A DNA stretch of 64,000 bases, taken from the NCBI GenBank assembly GCA_950295325.1, contig OX485803.1, positions 53,769,554 to 53,833,553 on the forward strand. Direction: 5' to 3'. The DNA comes from Polytrichum commune (taxonomy: Eukaryota; Streptophyta; Polytrichopsida; Polytrichales; Polytrichaceae). A program made the translations under genes and the position numbers. Position 1 is the first letter of the stretch. Every line of letters starts with the position of its first letter. Below, in pieces: positions 12,570 to 22,992 of the stretch. Below the pieces are notes generated by a model, which saw only the letters and a program-made list of their open reading frames with translations, made no database searches and was not told where the DNA came from.

Positions 12570-14400
12570 TGTATTAGTAGTGTAGTGTGTCACTCACATC
12601 GGTGGTGGATGTTAAAACAACAAGAGCCGGCCCGGCCTCGTCATGAGGGTGGCAACCGCAAAAGTAGGTGTTGAGGTATTGTGGCTCTCTAGCAGCTTGG
12701 GCACCTTTCTGGTTGATAATTAGTTAGAGTGTGAAAGCAAGTCACGCGGCCCGGGAAAAATAGTGGTTCTAAAATTGGGCAGATTCAAGAAGTAATTTAG
12801 AGTACGGTAGACATTCGTCCGAGTCGTTTTTATATGGTTCATCAATGGTTTTCTTGGTTTCATTCATGGCAGCTACGATTGACCCAAACACTTCCCTTGA
12901 CCGACATTCCCTTACCTTAAAGTTTGTCTTTTGTTTGTATGTTAGGGTTTATTTTGGTTCGATTTGATGCTATTTGGGCACTCTTTAGTTTTTTAAATTT
13001 AAATTTCTTTTTTGACACTCAACGAAATTAATTTCCCAAAAATTTTAAGCACCTCTAACATTAATTATTCTATGCGCAAGCTGCGAGAGAGCTACGGTAA
13101 CTTTTTTTTAACATTCTTGCATAACATCAAGATCGTCATCAATTTATCATTATTATTATTATTATTATTGTTAGATGAATGAAGCACTTTATTTTATTGC
13201 AAAAGGGTAGAGAGAGAGAGAGAGTTCCTTGGGGGTGAATGTGGAGAAGGGTAAGACGCCTAAGGATGATCAACTAAGCTAACGAACACTGAGTAGTGAC
13301 ATTTCGTGAGATACCGGAGTTAGGTTGACGGAATATGATTTTATCTATTTATTCTTTTTCTTCCCATGTCGTATCGAAATTGCCCATAACACTACTAGCA
13401 TACGCGAATCCTACGCAATCGTCCCATGTCGATGAAAGAACAATGCAAACTCACCACTCTCCTAGATCTGCAAATTTTCCAGTTACATTTTCATTGACGT
13501 AGGTTAATTGCCTAGGACTCATATGCTTGTAGTGTAATCTCCTCATAGCTGGAGGCCTCCTCTGCAATTGTGTAGGATTTTAATCCACACAATTGTAGCA
13601 TATTCAAGAAGATCTTGCCAAAATAGTTTACCACATCTTCTAGGGGCAGCTCTCATAAACTTATTCTTGCATAACATTACTCATCCTACGAAAACTTGCT
13701 AGACTTCGAAATCTAGTAAATCGTACCCCCTCTTTTTCCATCCACTACACCGTTTATAATATTCAAAGTCAAATGCATAATAGTGTCACTTACCCTATTT
13801 TGGGGCATATGCTAGGTTACACTGATGATTATCAACTTCATCATGAGTATCACCCCATGACACTTGGCGTTCAAGTACATGTACTAATATCTTGACATGA
13901 GTATGCTCAAGAGTGTTATGAAAGCCATGCCTATGTTACACAATGGTCTACGAGTTGACTAAAATGTACACATATGACGCTTGCTATTGGTGCGGTTAGA
14001 AATATCTTCCCCTTGCATACTAAAATACAAAACTCTCATCTCAAATATTCCAATGTGTTACTCATAAATGTCATAATACAGATATTTGTTCACTTTAAGA
14101 AGTGTACTTATGTTGACGAATGGAATCATATTGACAATTAGTGGACGTGACACTTTGAGACCCCTAGGCATCTTGTTTAGGCCCTTTGCAAAATAGTGCA
14201 CGTGACACTAAACACCATGAACGGTGCACTGATCCAGATTGAGATTGAACCAAGCTCAATGTGCAGCTTGCACCTTCATTTCACAAAAGACCATGATCTC
14301 CCCACTTAACGAATGCCATGTGCATTCCAACATGGAAGAATTCGGTTTTCAAGCACGATCGATGCGGAGGTGAAGAGTGAGCATGTGTTTATTGATGGGA
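12570..14400. other. Gene-free stretch
   Basis: AT-rich. Contains a partial R1 match at about 13497-13555 (GACTCATATGCTTGTAGTGT), a short ATT microsatellite near 13148-13168, a GA run near 13211-13225, and a small palindrome near 13572-13604 (CAATTGTGT/ACACAATTG). No gene supported. Confidence 0.4.
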
Positions 14401-14409
14401 GGGGCAAAG

Positions 14410-14746
14410 CTACACTAAATATGATATTTAGTGTTTGATTATATGCAGTGTTGTTACCAACCTATCCTGCTCAACACTAATTTTCAATTCTTTGATAATT
14501 AATGTTAGACATAAATGCGCCACCACCTTCCCTACCGCCACCTCCCTTCTCCTTTTATCATTGTTAATTTTTTTTTTCATATCCTTACTAACACTAAATT
14601 CGTGCATGTAACTTCCACGTATTACCATAGTTGATATGTAGTGTTTGAGTTTACATTTAATGTTACTTACTTTCACAACGTTAGTGATATTTAGTGTATG
14701 TGTTCGTATTTAGTGTATCAAACACTAAATATCATATTTAGTGTAG
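14410..14746. mobile_element. MITE-A, copy 1 (337 bp)
   Basis: About 30-bp terminal inverted repeats: left CTACACTAAATATGATATTT continuing AGTGTTTGAT; right is its inverse. Two other copies at 50048-50373 and 49642-51417 (interrupted) share the interior, including a GCTCAACACTAATTTTCAAT-like block and AACACTAAATT. The motif AACACTAAATAT recurs inside. Superfamily uncertain; the CACTACACTAA end of copy 2 suggests CACTA. Confidence 0.75.
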
Positions 14747-14829
14747 TTTGAGCTGTCAGTTGGGGGGATTATAATAGAGGTGTCTATTCGCGACCAGGTC
14801 CCCATCGGCTAGTCTATCGGAACTCAATC

Positions 14830-15125
14830 ATTTTGGGGCTCAATTCCAATCAAGTCGAAACCAGTTGTACCATGCCACATGTCATGGTTTTGAGTGCTAA
14901 TGTGAGGAGGAATGAGTTGTTAAAATGAACGGTTATGGTAGACTCTAGACATTGGTAATGTGTTCGGGCCAACTTTTGGCTTCAAAAAATCACAATAATA
15001 TCGATTTAAGGAATAAAAATTACTGAAAAAAATGTAAACCTCCTTATTTGTATCTTCCTACACGGGAAAATTTTGCACCGCCGTATACTTCTCTAAATGT
15101 AGCGCAAAATCTCTTAATTGATCGA
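14830..15125 (-). repeat. Dispersed repeat family R6, copy 1
   Basis: The reverse complement matches 35220-35560 along its length: AAGAGATTTTGCGCTA, GAGAAGTATA, GAAGCCAAAAGTTGG, CCAATGTCTAGAGT and CAAAACCATGACATG. Noncoding. The element at 15130-15639 begins where the similarity ends. Confidence 0.6.
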
Positions 15126-15129
15126 TTAT

Positions 15130-15639
15130 GGGCCACTTCACACACGAGCCAAGAGCCGTGACCATGAAATTGTGAGAGCCCGAAAGAAAAATGTCCAAAG
15201 GCCGTCCCAAGACACCTCCAAACTCATGTAGTGTGGTCATGGATATGCAAGTGTAGTGTGAAGCCATACGTGACCGGGCCCTCAACCAAATGCTATTTCA
15301 ATGAATTTGTATTCATGCGGGTCCTCACACATGATAAAACAAAATAAACCAACGGTTGCGAGCGCTCGGAGTGCCATGATCTCCCGGTTTTATGTTAGGC
15401 CTATCTCCAAGAGGTGGTCTTTGAAAATAGTCCAAGTGACCATGAAACATGATCCATTCGATGCCATGTAGGAAGGAATCCATGTAGACTATACATGCAT
15501 CTTGCATTCACATACTCCGTTGGTCCCTCCAGCGTAGTGTGAAGAAGTAGCGAACTTGGACCGGCTCCACCTTTTCCACCAATGAGAGTGCTTGAAGTGT
15601 AACAGTCACGGGCTCTCAGTCTCGTGTGTGAAGTGGCCC
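15130..15639. mobile_element. PIF/Harbinger-like MITE candidate (510 bp)
   Basis: Terminal inverted repeats GGGCCACTTCACACACGAG, extending imperfectly to about 35 bp. GGGCC ends are usual for Tourist/Harbinger elements. The 3-bp target duplication is not clean (left TTAT, right TTA). A lone copy of one terminus sits at 340-381. Confidence 0.55.
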
Positions 15640-16600
15640 TTAGGTTCCATTCCCGAAGCTGATGTCATCTCTCTGTTTCTGAAACGTTTGGTGCATTGAA
15701 CACGAGCCCAGCCTGTACAAATCCAGCATGTTGTAGCTGGCCCAGGAGGCTTGGTTATATAGTTCTGGTCTCCCATGTACGGCTTGGCTTGATCACACCA
15801 CCTAGGCTGGCATTTGATCGGAGGGTGAGGTTCCCTTTTGCCAGGGCCCAGTTTCACATGGTTTTGGGTTCAAAAACAGCAAGATATAAATAATTTTCAT
15901 ACAACCCCAGCTTCGGGATTCATCAATCATGCGCAACTCATGTAAGTTATCTGCGTTTTTGTATAGTAGAGATGCACCCATGTAGACACTTTTGTGCCGG
16001 GAATAAGGGCCCATCGCATCGTAGTAGTAGTAAGATTGGTTTGAAGTACTTGCTGGAAATCTCTCATTGTGCGCCCTGGCGAGATTTTCTTCCACTGCTT
16101 ACTACTTGCCAAGTCCTTTCAAATTACAGTAATATGGGGACAGTAATGTGCAGACTGCAGGACCCCCTTAACAGACGCATGCTCTGAATATACTGTCATA
16201 TACACATTTTATATGAGCCTCACCGAGTTCAGAATTCATGTTGTATACGTTTATGGTGTTTGAAACCTTTTTAATAATTTTTATTTTATACATTGTCTTC
16301 TGTTAAAGAGGAAATAAACGTATATTCGTACTTGATATTGATGATCAAAATTCAGCATATGCATCTGCATGTAAGGACGCTCATGCCACGTGTTTGAACT
16401 AAACTCTTCAACCACATCAGCGTTTTTCAACCGGTTTTCAATCGTACACCAATATCTGATAGGATCAAATTTTGAACAAAATGAAAGTATGTAACTCAAA
16501 AATGCCCCTAAAATGCATTTTTGTGCATAGAGAGGCCTGGTATTATGGGTTTCTTGGACAACTAAGGGTTAATCTTTGAGTTCTCGTCTCAAACAACCTT

Positions 16601-17063
16601 TCAGACCTTGGACAACTAACCAACTAATTCAACTAGTAGTTAACTAGTTGCTTTTCGTAACTATAATTGTTCACGATTTGACTTGCCAAAAATGTAGCTA
16701 ATTATAGTTTTCAAAAAATTGGGTAGGCCATAAAATATAGTTAACTATAGTTATATCTAGTTAACTAAAGTTGAGTGCAACATGTAGTATAATACCAAGA
16801 CAGATAGAGCATCTATATCTTTTCCTTTTCTTGTATTCTTAATTTTAAAATTTGGGACATGTTTCCATTTGTGACTTGAACTCAATCAGCACCCAATGAG
16901 CATGACCTCATTATTTATAAGTAACTTAGAATATAATGGGTTTAATTGCCATAAGGAACGGTGGGTTTTATTCCTTCTTGAGATGGGTTGCCATGGGTGA
17001 CAAGCATTGATTCTTACATAAGATATAGTTGATTATAGTTATTTTGGCAGTTGTCCAAGGTCT
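16601..17063. mobile_element. hAT-like MITE candidate (463 bp)
   Basis: Inverted ends AGACCTTGGACAACT (16603-16617) and AGTTGTCCAAGGTCT (17049-17063) are flanked by an 8-bp direct repeat ACAACCTT (16593-16600 and 17064-17071). The interior is rich in ACTATAGTTA/AACTAGTT palindromes. An 8-bp duplication fits hAT, but the left end has two extra bases. Confidence 0.5.
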
Positions 17064-17308
17064 ACAACCTTCTAATTCCACTACCTCCATGGTGCTCACC
17101 TTCTACTTGCTTTTGTCTTTAAAACAAAATAAAGTTTATAAGCATCCAACATGTGGGGTCAATCGGGGACCACTCCTTACAGTAGAAGAGACCCTACATG
17201 GTACCCTAAGAAATTAAGAACAAAGAGAGATGGGGTCCCCGTTTCAACACTCCACCCTACACCCACTATATTTAACATAAAGTACATTGCTTGCCCCATT
17301 TTGTGTGT

Positions 17309-17476
17309 GTTACTATTCGGAGTTACGTATACTATAACTATTTGATGACAATGTACTATTTTACCAAGCAAAGTCATTTATGTTCTATAATGTTTGAACA
17401 ACTTATTGAACTTTCGTTAGTAAAAAAATGAACTTTGAGTAAGGCGTTATTGCATCGTGTAATTCCGCATAGGTAC
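17309..17476. mobile_element. MITE-B, copy 2 (168 bp)
   Basis: Left end GTTACTATTCGGAGTTACG; right end reverse complements to GTACCTATGCGGAATTACAC. Interior shares TTTTACCAAGCAAAGTCATT and TTCTATAATG with copy 1. Confidence 0.65.
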
Positions 17477-17799
17477 AAGCACGAAATGGGATAATAATCA
17501 GTGTAACTATTACTTTAACAGATTGTGGCGATCATGTTCATGTCTAGGAGTGAAGCCAAGTTAATTCCTGCTGTAGTCACCTCATTTACGACACAGATCC
17601 AATACATGAACACAAGGTTTAGTCATTCGATGTGAATTGGCTAGGGTTTCTAGCCTGAAATTTCAATGGAAACTAAGAATTCAGAACTAGATACTTGTCT
17701 TCTTCTCTGTCGACCACTTGTTGATTCCGTTGGTTCTCGGGGGATTGATCTGTTGAAACAAGTTTAAGGTGCGTTTCTACAACTACTCAACCCTAACTC

Positions 17800-18670
17800 C
17801 TTTGTTGCCGCATGGCGCGAGAATAGCGGAAGAGCCATAACCACTAATCCATGCATTTGATTATCAGAATGTTCAACCCGGCTGCTAGAGTTGATGGTAG
17901 TATACATTCATGTTGAGGATTACAAATTCATTAATTAGTACGAGAGCAGATTTGCCACACACATGACACTTGATCTCTGCATGCCTAATTTGAAGCTTTC
18001 GTTGAGAGATTTGGGCGATAAGCAAAGTAAGTTAGGGTTCAGGAGTTGGTGAGTAATGCGAAGTCCTTGGGCCACATTGCGCGAGAGTAGCGGAAGAGCC
18101 ATAACCACTAATCCATGCATTTGATCATCAGATTGTCCAACCCGGCCGCTAATTTCGATGGAGGTGTACATTCCGATGTTGCGGACTACAAATCCCTTAG
18201 TTAGAGTGCAGATTTAGTCATGGGCATGCCACTTGACACTTGATCTGATCTACATGCTTAATTTGAAGCTTTTCTGTTAGACTTTTGGATAACGAGGTAG
18301 GCGAGGTAAGTTAGAATTGAGGAGTTGGTGAGCGTGGTTGGAGTCGTTGTGCCACGTTCCGCTAGGGTAGCGGACTTGAGCCACAACCCACTAATCCATG
18401 CATTCGATCATCAGATTGTTCAACCCGGCTGCTCAATTCGATGGAGGCATACACTCCGATGCTGAGGTCTAGCTACAAATCCATTAGTTTAGAGTGCAGA
18501 TTTGTCATAGACATGTCACTTGACACTGGATCTCTGATCTGCATGTCTAATTTGAAGCTTTTCTGTTGAGATTTTTGGATAACGAGTGAAGTGAGGTCAG
18601 ATTGAGTTAGGATTGAGTGTCCTGGAGTCGTTTTGCCACATTGCGCTAGAGTAGCGGAAGAGCGGATAAA
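17800..18670 (+). repeat. Tandem repeat, about 3.2 units of 262-284 bp
   Basis: The block GCGCGAGAGTAGCGGAAGAG recurs (with changes) at about 17816, 18078, 18360 and 18644. Each is followed by CCACTAATCCATGCATT, CAACCCGGC-GCT, GAGTGCAGATTTG and AATTTGAAGCTTTTC. The last unit stops after its first ~25 bp at the edge of a GC-rich patch. Confidence 0.75.
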
Positions 18671-18679
18671 CTAAGCAAC

Positions 18680-18960
18680 TGTGGTCGCCGAACACCTAGC
18701 ATTCTCCGCGACGCCTCGGACCAGGTGGCCAGCCGCGCGTGGCCGCCAAATCTAGCTGGAGATTTCGCTGCGACCGCAAGGGCAACCCCGGCGTCCCACC
18801 AGGCCCTGAAAACCTGGCTTATCTGGCCGCCTGGCGAGCCGCGACTGGCCTCGCGGCCGCGACACCGGCGGTACCTCATCCAACAGGTATGTAGGATGAG
18901 CCTCGCGCAGCGGTAGCGGCAGCGGCAGATGCCCGCGAACCTTCCTTCGCTTTCCTTGGC
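18680..18960. other. GC-rich island in AT-rich spacer
   Basis: About 280 bp much richer in GC than its surroundings, with GGCCGC/CGCGGCC-type words and open frames on both strands (113 codons on minus, 63 on plus) that match no family I know. It sits between the tandem repeat and an R1 copy. Confidence 0.5.
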
Positions 18961-18999
18961 AACGGAGGTCTCGGGTAGTTGGGGCATGGATTGTTAAGG

Positions 19000-19440
19000 T
19001 GGATGGGTCTTCAATGGTTATGTTTTCGGAGTAGCCCACTTCTCCTAGGATATGAAACATGCGATTAATACGAGATGGTTAGCAAATCCAAATCGAGGCC
19101 ATAGCCACTTTCTTCATAATTTATGTAGCCCATATGAATATCTTGTTCGTTATCACATAAAAGATTCTCGTGTTCATTAAACGGTCGTATAGGTCTCCCC
19201 GATTATGTGGTATGTTGGACTCGCTGGAATGGTTATCGTATTTTCAACACAAAGTCCAACTTTTTTAAAACACTTGTCTTTTTGGTATCCGCTCTTGGAG
19301 CCATGCATCAGATTAGATACCAATATACATGTTCATTTAAGATTAGTATCTGAATTAGGCACATTTTACCTTATACATGCTATCACTAGGGGTATTGTCA
19401 TAGAGTATGGCAGTAGAAATTTATGGACTAGATAACTTGC
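19000..19440 (+). repeat. Dispersed repeat family R1, copy 2
   Basis: Matches 9900-10330 in order: AAGGTGGATGG, TACGAGATGGTTAGCAAATC, GCCACTTTCTTCATAA, TTGTTCGTTATC, CTCGTGTTCA, CTTGTCTTTTTGG, GCTCTTGGAGCCA and AATTAGGCACA. Confidence 0.65.
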
Positions 19441-20040
19441 AAGAGGAGAGTGGATGATGGGAGCAGCAAGTAATCCAACTACTCAAGTTGTTTATTGGTT
19501 GGCACTTATAGGTTCATGGACACAATAAGGGAATTGTGGATGGATATCGTATCTACATGGATGAAAGATTATGATGAGTTTTGATAACCCATCTATTCTT
19601 GGATGAGCAACTGATAACAATGAAATGAAATATGCACCTTGGCTGACACTCACTTTTTGAACACACATGTTTCTAATGTTCCAAGTCATGTCAAGGCCTT
19701 CTTTCCAAGCACATGTTATAATGTGAGTGCAATTAGGGCATTATTGGTTTTGCCACACGTATGTAGAGATATTTGACAACAAAATAAAAACATGTCAACT
19801 AAGTAACTTGTCAAAAGTTGAGCTTGCTATATTCGGACTCAAAGTGAAGAAAAATAAAATTTATTTTGGTGTGTACTTGAATATCTCTTCTACACTCTTG
19901 AAAGTCATAGGTAGCCTATAGATGGATATATAATGGTTCTCTTTTGGATAAGCATCTAGAGGTCACAGTTCGTGATGAGCTCATCATGAGAATTAGTGTG
20001 GACTCTAGAAGATTATTATGGCCCACAATAAAAAGGAAGG
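19440..20040. other. Gene-free stretch
   Basis: AT-rich with no recognised gene, RNA or bounded repeat. Confidence 0.35.
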
Positions 20041-20079
20041 TTTAGTGTACAATAAATATGATATTTAGTCATTGTGTCA

Positions 20080-20253
20080 CTTATTATTTGAAACTAGTAC
20101 ACGCAATGCTATATCTTTTTACTATTGATGTAATGTTTTACCAAGTAAAACTGTTAGTATTCTTAAATGTCCAAACATTCAAATTGACATTTGTTAACAA
20201 AATATGAGATACACAATAAATAGATATAGCATTGCATAATTCCAAATAGTAAT
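20080..20253. mobile_element. MITE-B, copy 3, nested between MITE-A-like ends
   Basis: TTATTATTTGAAACTAG at the left and an inverted AATTACTATTTGGAATTATG at the right, with GCAATGCTATATC/GATATAGCATTGC just inside. It is bracketed by AATAAATATGATATTTAG (about 20051-20068) and the inverted CTAAATACAATATTTAATG (about 20258-20276), which resemble MITE-A ends. Confidence 0.55.
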
Positions 20254-20474
20254 TGACTCTAAATACAATATTTAATGTAGTTCTCAAGATGGTGACCCAT
20301 GCAGGTCCTACAGATCAGTTAGTGTGCTTCCCTGGGGCCCATGGGATGGAATTCTAAGATAGAAAGTTTTGTAGTGGATAATTAAAGGGAGCTTTGGCTG
20401 GGAATCATCATCCATTATGGTATGTCCTAACTTAGATGTAAAAGTAAAATCCATGACAGTTTCGAACTTATTAA

Positions 20475-21017
20475 CAGTGTCCTGGGAGATTTTTGGGCAT
20501 AATCGATCTTTATGGGAGATCCTTAGTGTTTCCAAGTCCAACCGGTTACATGTTGATATTTTTCAGTTATTCATTATGAAATCGAGGTATATTCTCTAGA
20601 TTCCTCTAAAATGATGGGTAATTTTCCTGAAGTCTTGAACTTCAACCGGTTACTTCTCAAACTCAACCGGTTCATCTGTAACTAGCGGCCGGGTTCTCTC
20701 CGTTCATTGGATCTTGACTTATTTAGGGCGCATAGAGGATCATCAGCTGTGCAATTGATCTGCCGATGATCATTGTCCCGGCTGGTGGGGGACAATGAAC
20801 GGGGAGAACCGGCTGTTAGTTAAAGATGAACCGGTTGAGTTTGAGAAGTAACCGGTTGAAGTCCACGACTTCAGGAAAATTGCCCATCATTGTAGAAGAA
20901 TCTATAGAAATATACCCGAATTTCATACAAGAAAACGGAAAGACCACAACGTGTAACCGGTTGGGCTTGGAAACACCAGGACTTTGACAGATCATGCCCA
21001 AAAACCCCGGGACACTG
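20475..21017. mobile_element. Foldback element FB, copy 1 (two ~230-bp inverted arms)
   Basis: Left arm 20475-20710 and right arm 20791-21017 are inverted copies, about 85-90% alike by eye, around an ~80-bp spacer. Both carry repeated AACCGGTT, a TTTTTGGGCAT block near the outer end, and GTTCTC..CGTTCATTG at the inner end. Related arms occur at 49376-49639, 51523-51746 and 52080-52310. The right arm ends about 135 bp before a TATA box at 21152. Confidence 0.75.
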
Positions 21018-21151
21018 GTTGGGGAAATGGTGTCGGACCGGTTGGCAGGAATTGCGTCGCGTGGGACTCATCATCAGACTAGACGAGATGGACCCGAGAT
21101 GCGCGTGGGCCCCGGGGTCCACAATTGGAGCTGTCGTGCACTGGAATGTCA

Positions 21152-21158
21152 TATAAAA
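21152..21158 (+). promoter_or_regulatory. Candidate TATA box of the SatP/GPR1-like gene
   Basis: TATAAAA in a spacer that leads into a purine-rich GA/GGA run and then an ~1.8-kb leader before the ATG at 22993. The leader must be long or contain introns. Inference from position. Confidence 0.4.
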
Positions 21159-21246
21159 TGAGTGACAAATCCTTTTCGGCTCTCTGACTCTGACGCATGC
21201 CATTCATGCCATAAGCAGCTCCACAAGCACAGAGAAGGAAAAGAAG

Positions 21247-21250
<4 letters not shown>

Positions 21251-21279
<29 letters not shown>

Positions 21280-21314
21280 AGGAGGAGGAGGAGGAGGAGG
21301 AGGAGGAGGAGGAG
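21251..21314 (+). repeat. (GA)n-(GGA)n microsatellite
   Basis: A run of GA repeats passes into about 12 GGA repeats. It lies just downstream of the candidate TATA box, so probably in the 5' UTR of the SatP-like gene. Purine runs in leaders are common in plant genes. Confidence 0.9.
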
Positions 21315-22257
21315 TCAATTTGACACTTTCCAGCTCGCTTGGGCGGTGGGGGCGTTCGGATATTGCAGAAGCACTGCCTGCAATTTTCCACACAATCGCC
21401 GTTTTCTCATTTTAAGTCTGTTACGACCTGGTAAGGCTGTGCATGACTTTTTGAGAGCCATCTCTATTACTCCTAGAATCAAAAAGCCATCTGTGAGGAG
21501 TTGGGTTTTCTTGTTGAAGTTTAGAGGGAGTTTAGAGTTAGAGGGTGAAGTGGTCCAAGTGGTGTGATCTTTGTGTCTGTGCTTCCGGGGGAGTGCAGCC
21601 TTACCCAGTACTTAAAATACAGGTGAGCTTATGGTCTCAACAACTCCCTGACTCTTGAGCTTGGGTCAAGGATCTGCGGAGGTTTTAGATTCTTTTTGGG
21701 ATCCGGTTTGATGTAAGCGCTTTGGGGCTTGAATGTTTTGTTCATGCTCGCAGAGCTTCCTAACCCTGTTGGTGTACCTAAGCTGGCCTGTTGCTTACCA
21801 ATATTGTGACAGTAAGTGCAGCAGTACCAATCAAGCTTGACCTGAACGTAGGATCATCACGATTGCACTGCGATCGGTGACGTAATCCACTGGGTTTGTT
21901 CCCGCTGATTTTGCATATCACCGTTTGCGCCCACGATACTCGGTGTCCATATTAGCGGTTTATTAACCGCTGTAGAAGCAATGAGATTAGTTCCCAGTTC
22001 TTCTGTCTTTTTTAGAAAGAATCAGTTTGAGGAGACATGCGTTTGCCACATGTTTTCTCCTTTTCCGTAGCATTTTTGACCCGACGTAAGAAGATCTGGC
22101 CCATGGATTTGTACAGAAAGCTCTGGAAATTTTCTGCATCCACCTTAAGTGACCGACTATTTGTTGACATCCCTCCATGCTAGATGAGATTCCACTGTAG
22201 GTTATGTCCCGGCTCTCTATTGCACGAAATACTTGCTATCTCTTCACTTGCTCACTT

Positions 22258-22730
22258 TCTTGCAGTAGATGAACTCAATTGCAACCAAGTGGTTGTCGAT
22301 CTCCACCGAAGAGTTGATATCTTCTAAGGTTTGGTGCAGAATACCGTCACTTTGTTATGATAATCTCTCGGAGCTTGCAAGGAGTAGGAGTAGGGGGCTG
22401 GCAATCCGCACTTGACCGATTGCTTGCAGTAGATGAGCTTCAGTGTAACCTAGTGTTTGTTGAGCAGAGACCATATTTTCACCGAAGAGTTGTGAGTATT
22501 GGTGACATAGAATGCCGTCACTTCGCACCTCAAACATAGAGTAGGGGCCTGGTGATCTCCACTCTATCAAATTGCTTGCAGTAGATTCAGAGCTGAATTG
22601 TAACCAACCGAGTGGTGGTTGTTGAGTAGAGACCAGTTTCCACTAAAGAGTCTGTAACAGTGAGTTTCGTTGTAGAATGCCGTCACTTTGTTTCAATAAT
22701 TCCTCGCAACTTGCAAGGAGTAGGAACATA
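22258..22730 (+). repeat. Three-unit tandem repeat (151-163 bp) in the leader of the SatP-like gene
   Basis: TTGCAGTAGAT recurs at about 22261, 22424 and 22575. Each unit continues with a TTGNAACC-like block, GTTGTTGAG, CACCGAAGAG, GAATGCCGTCACTT and ACTTGCAAGGAGTAGG. Each carries a possible 3' splice site (CTTGCAG), so it could matter for leader splicing. Confidence 0.7.
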
Positions 22731-22992
22731 CTTCCTCACCGAAAGAGGAGTTTTTTTTAGAAAACTTGTATTCTTCCTCGATCGGTTCGGCTGGAGCAGG
22801 AAGTCTGCGCATGACTTTGATTCTCCACTGCAATATATTTAAATTGCTGCCTTAACTTCCGACATTATTGTTCTCTCTGCATCATCTTTCTTGCGGTTTT
22901 TCAGTTACGGTTACATTCTTTCCCCCATGCCCTAATGTTTACTGCACCATCTCTCTTGTCTCTCTTGCAGATCCTTGTCCTTCTCCTCAGCT

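Noticed and set aside
18646-18987. 113-codon minus-strand frame in the GC-rich island
   Set aside because: Long frames are expected by chance in GC-rich DNA and the product resembles no family.
21079-21393. Proline/serine-run open frames on the minus strand
   Set aside because: Translation of the GA/GGA microsatellite.
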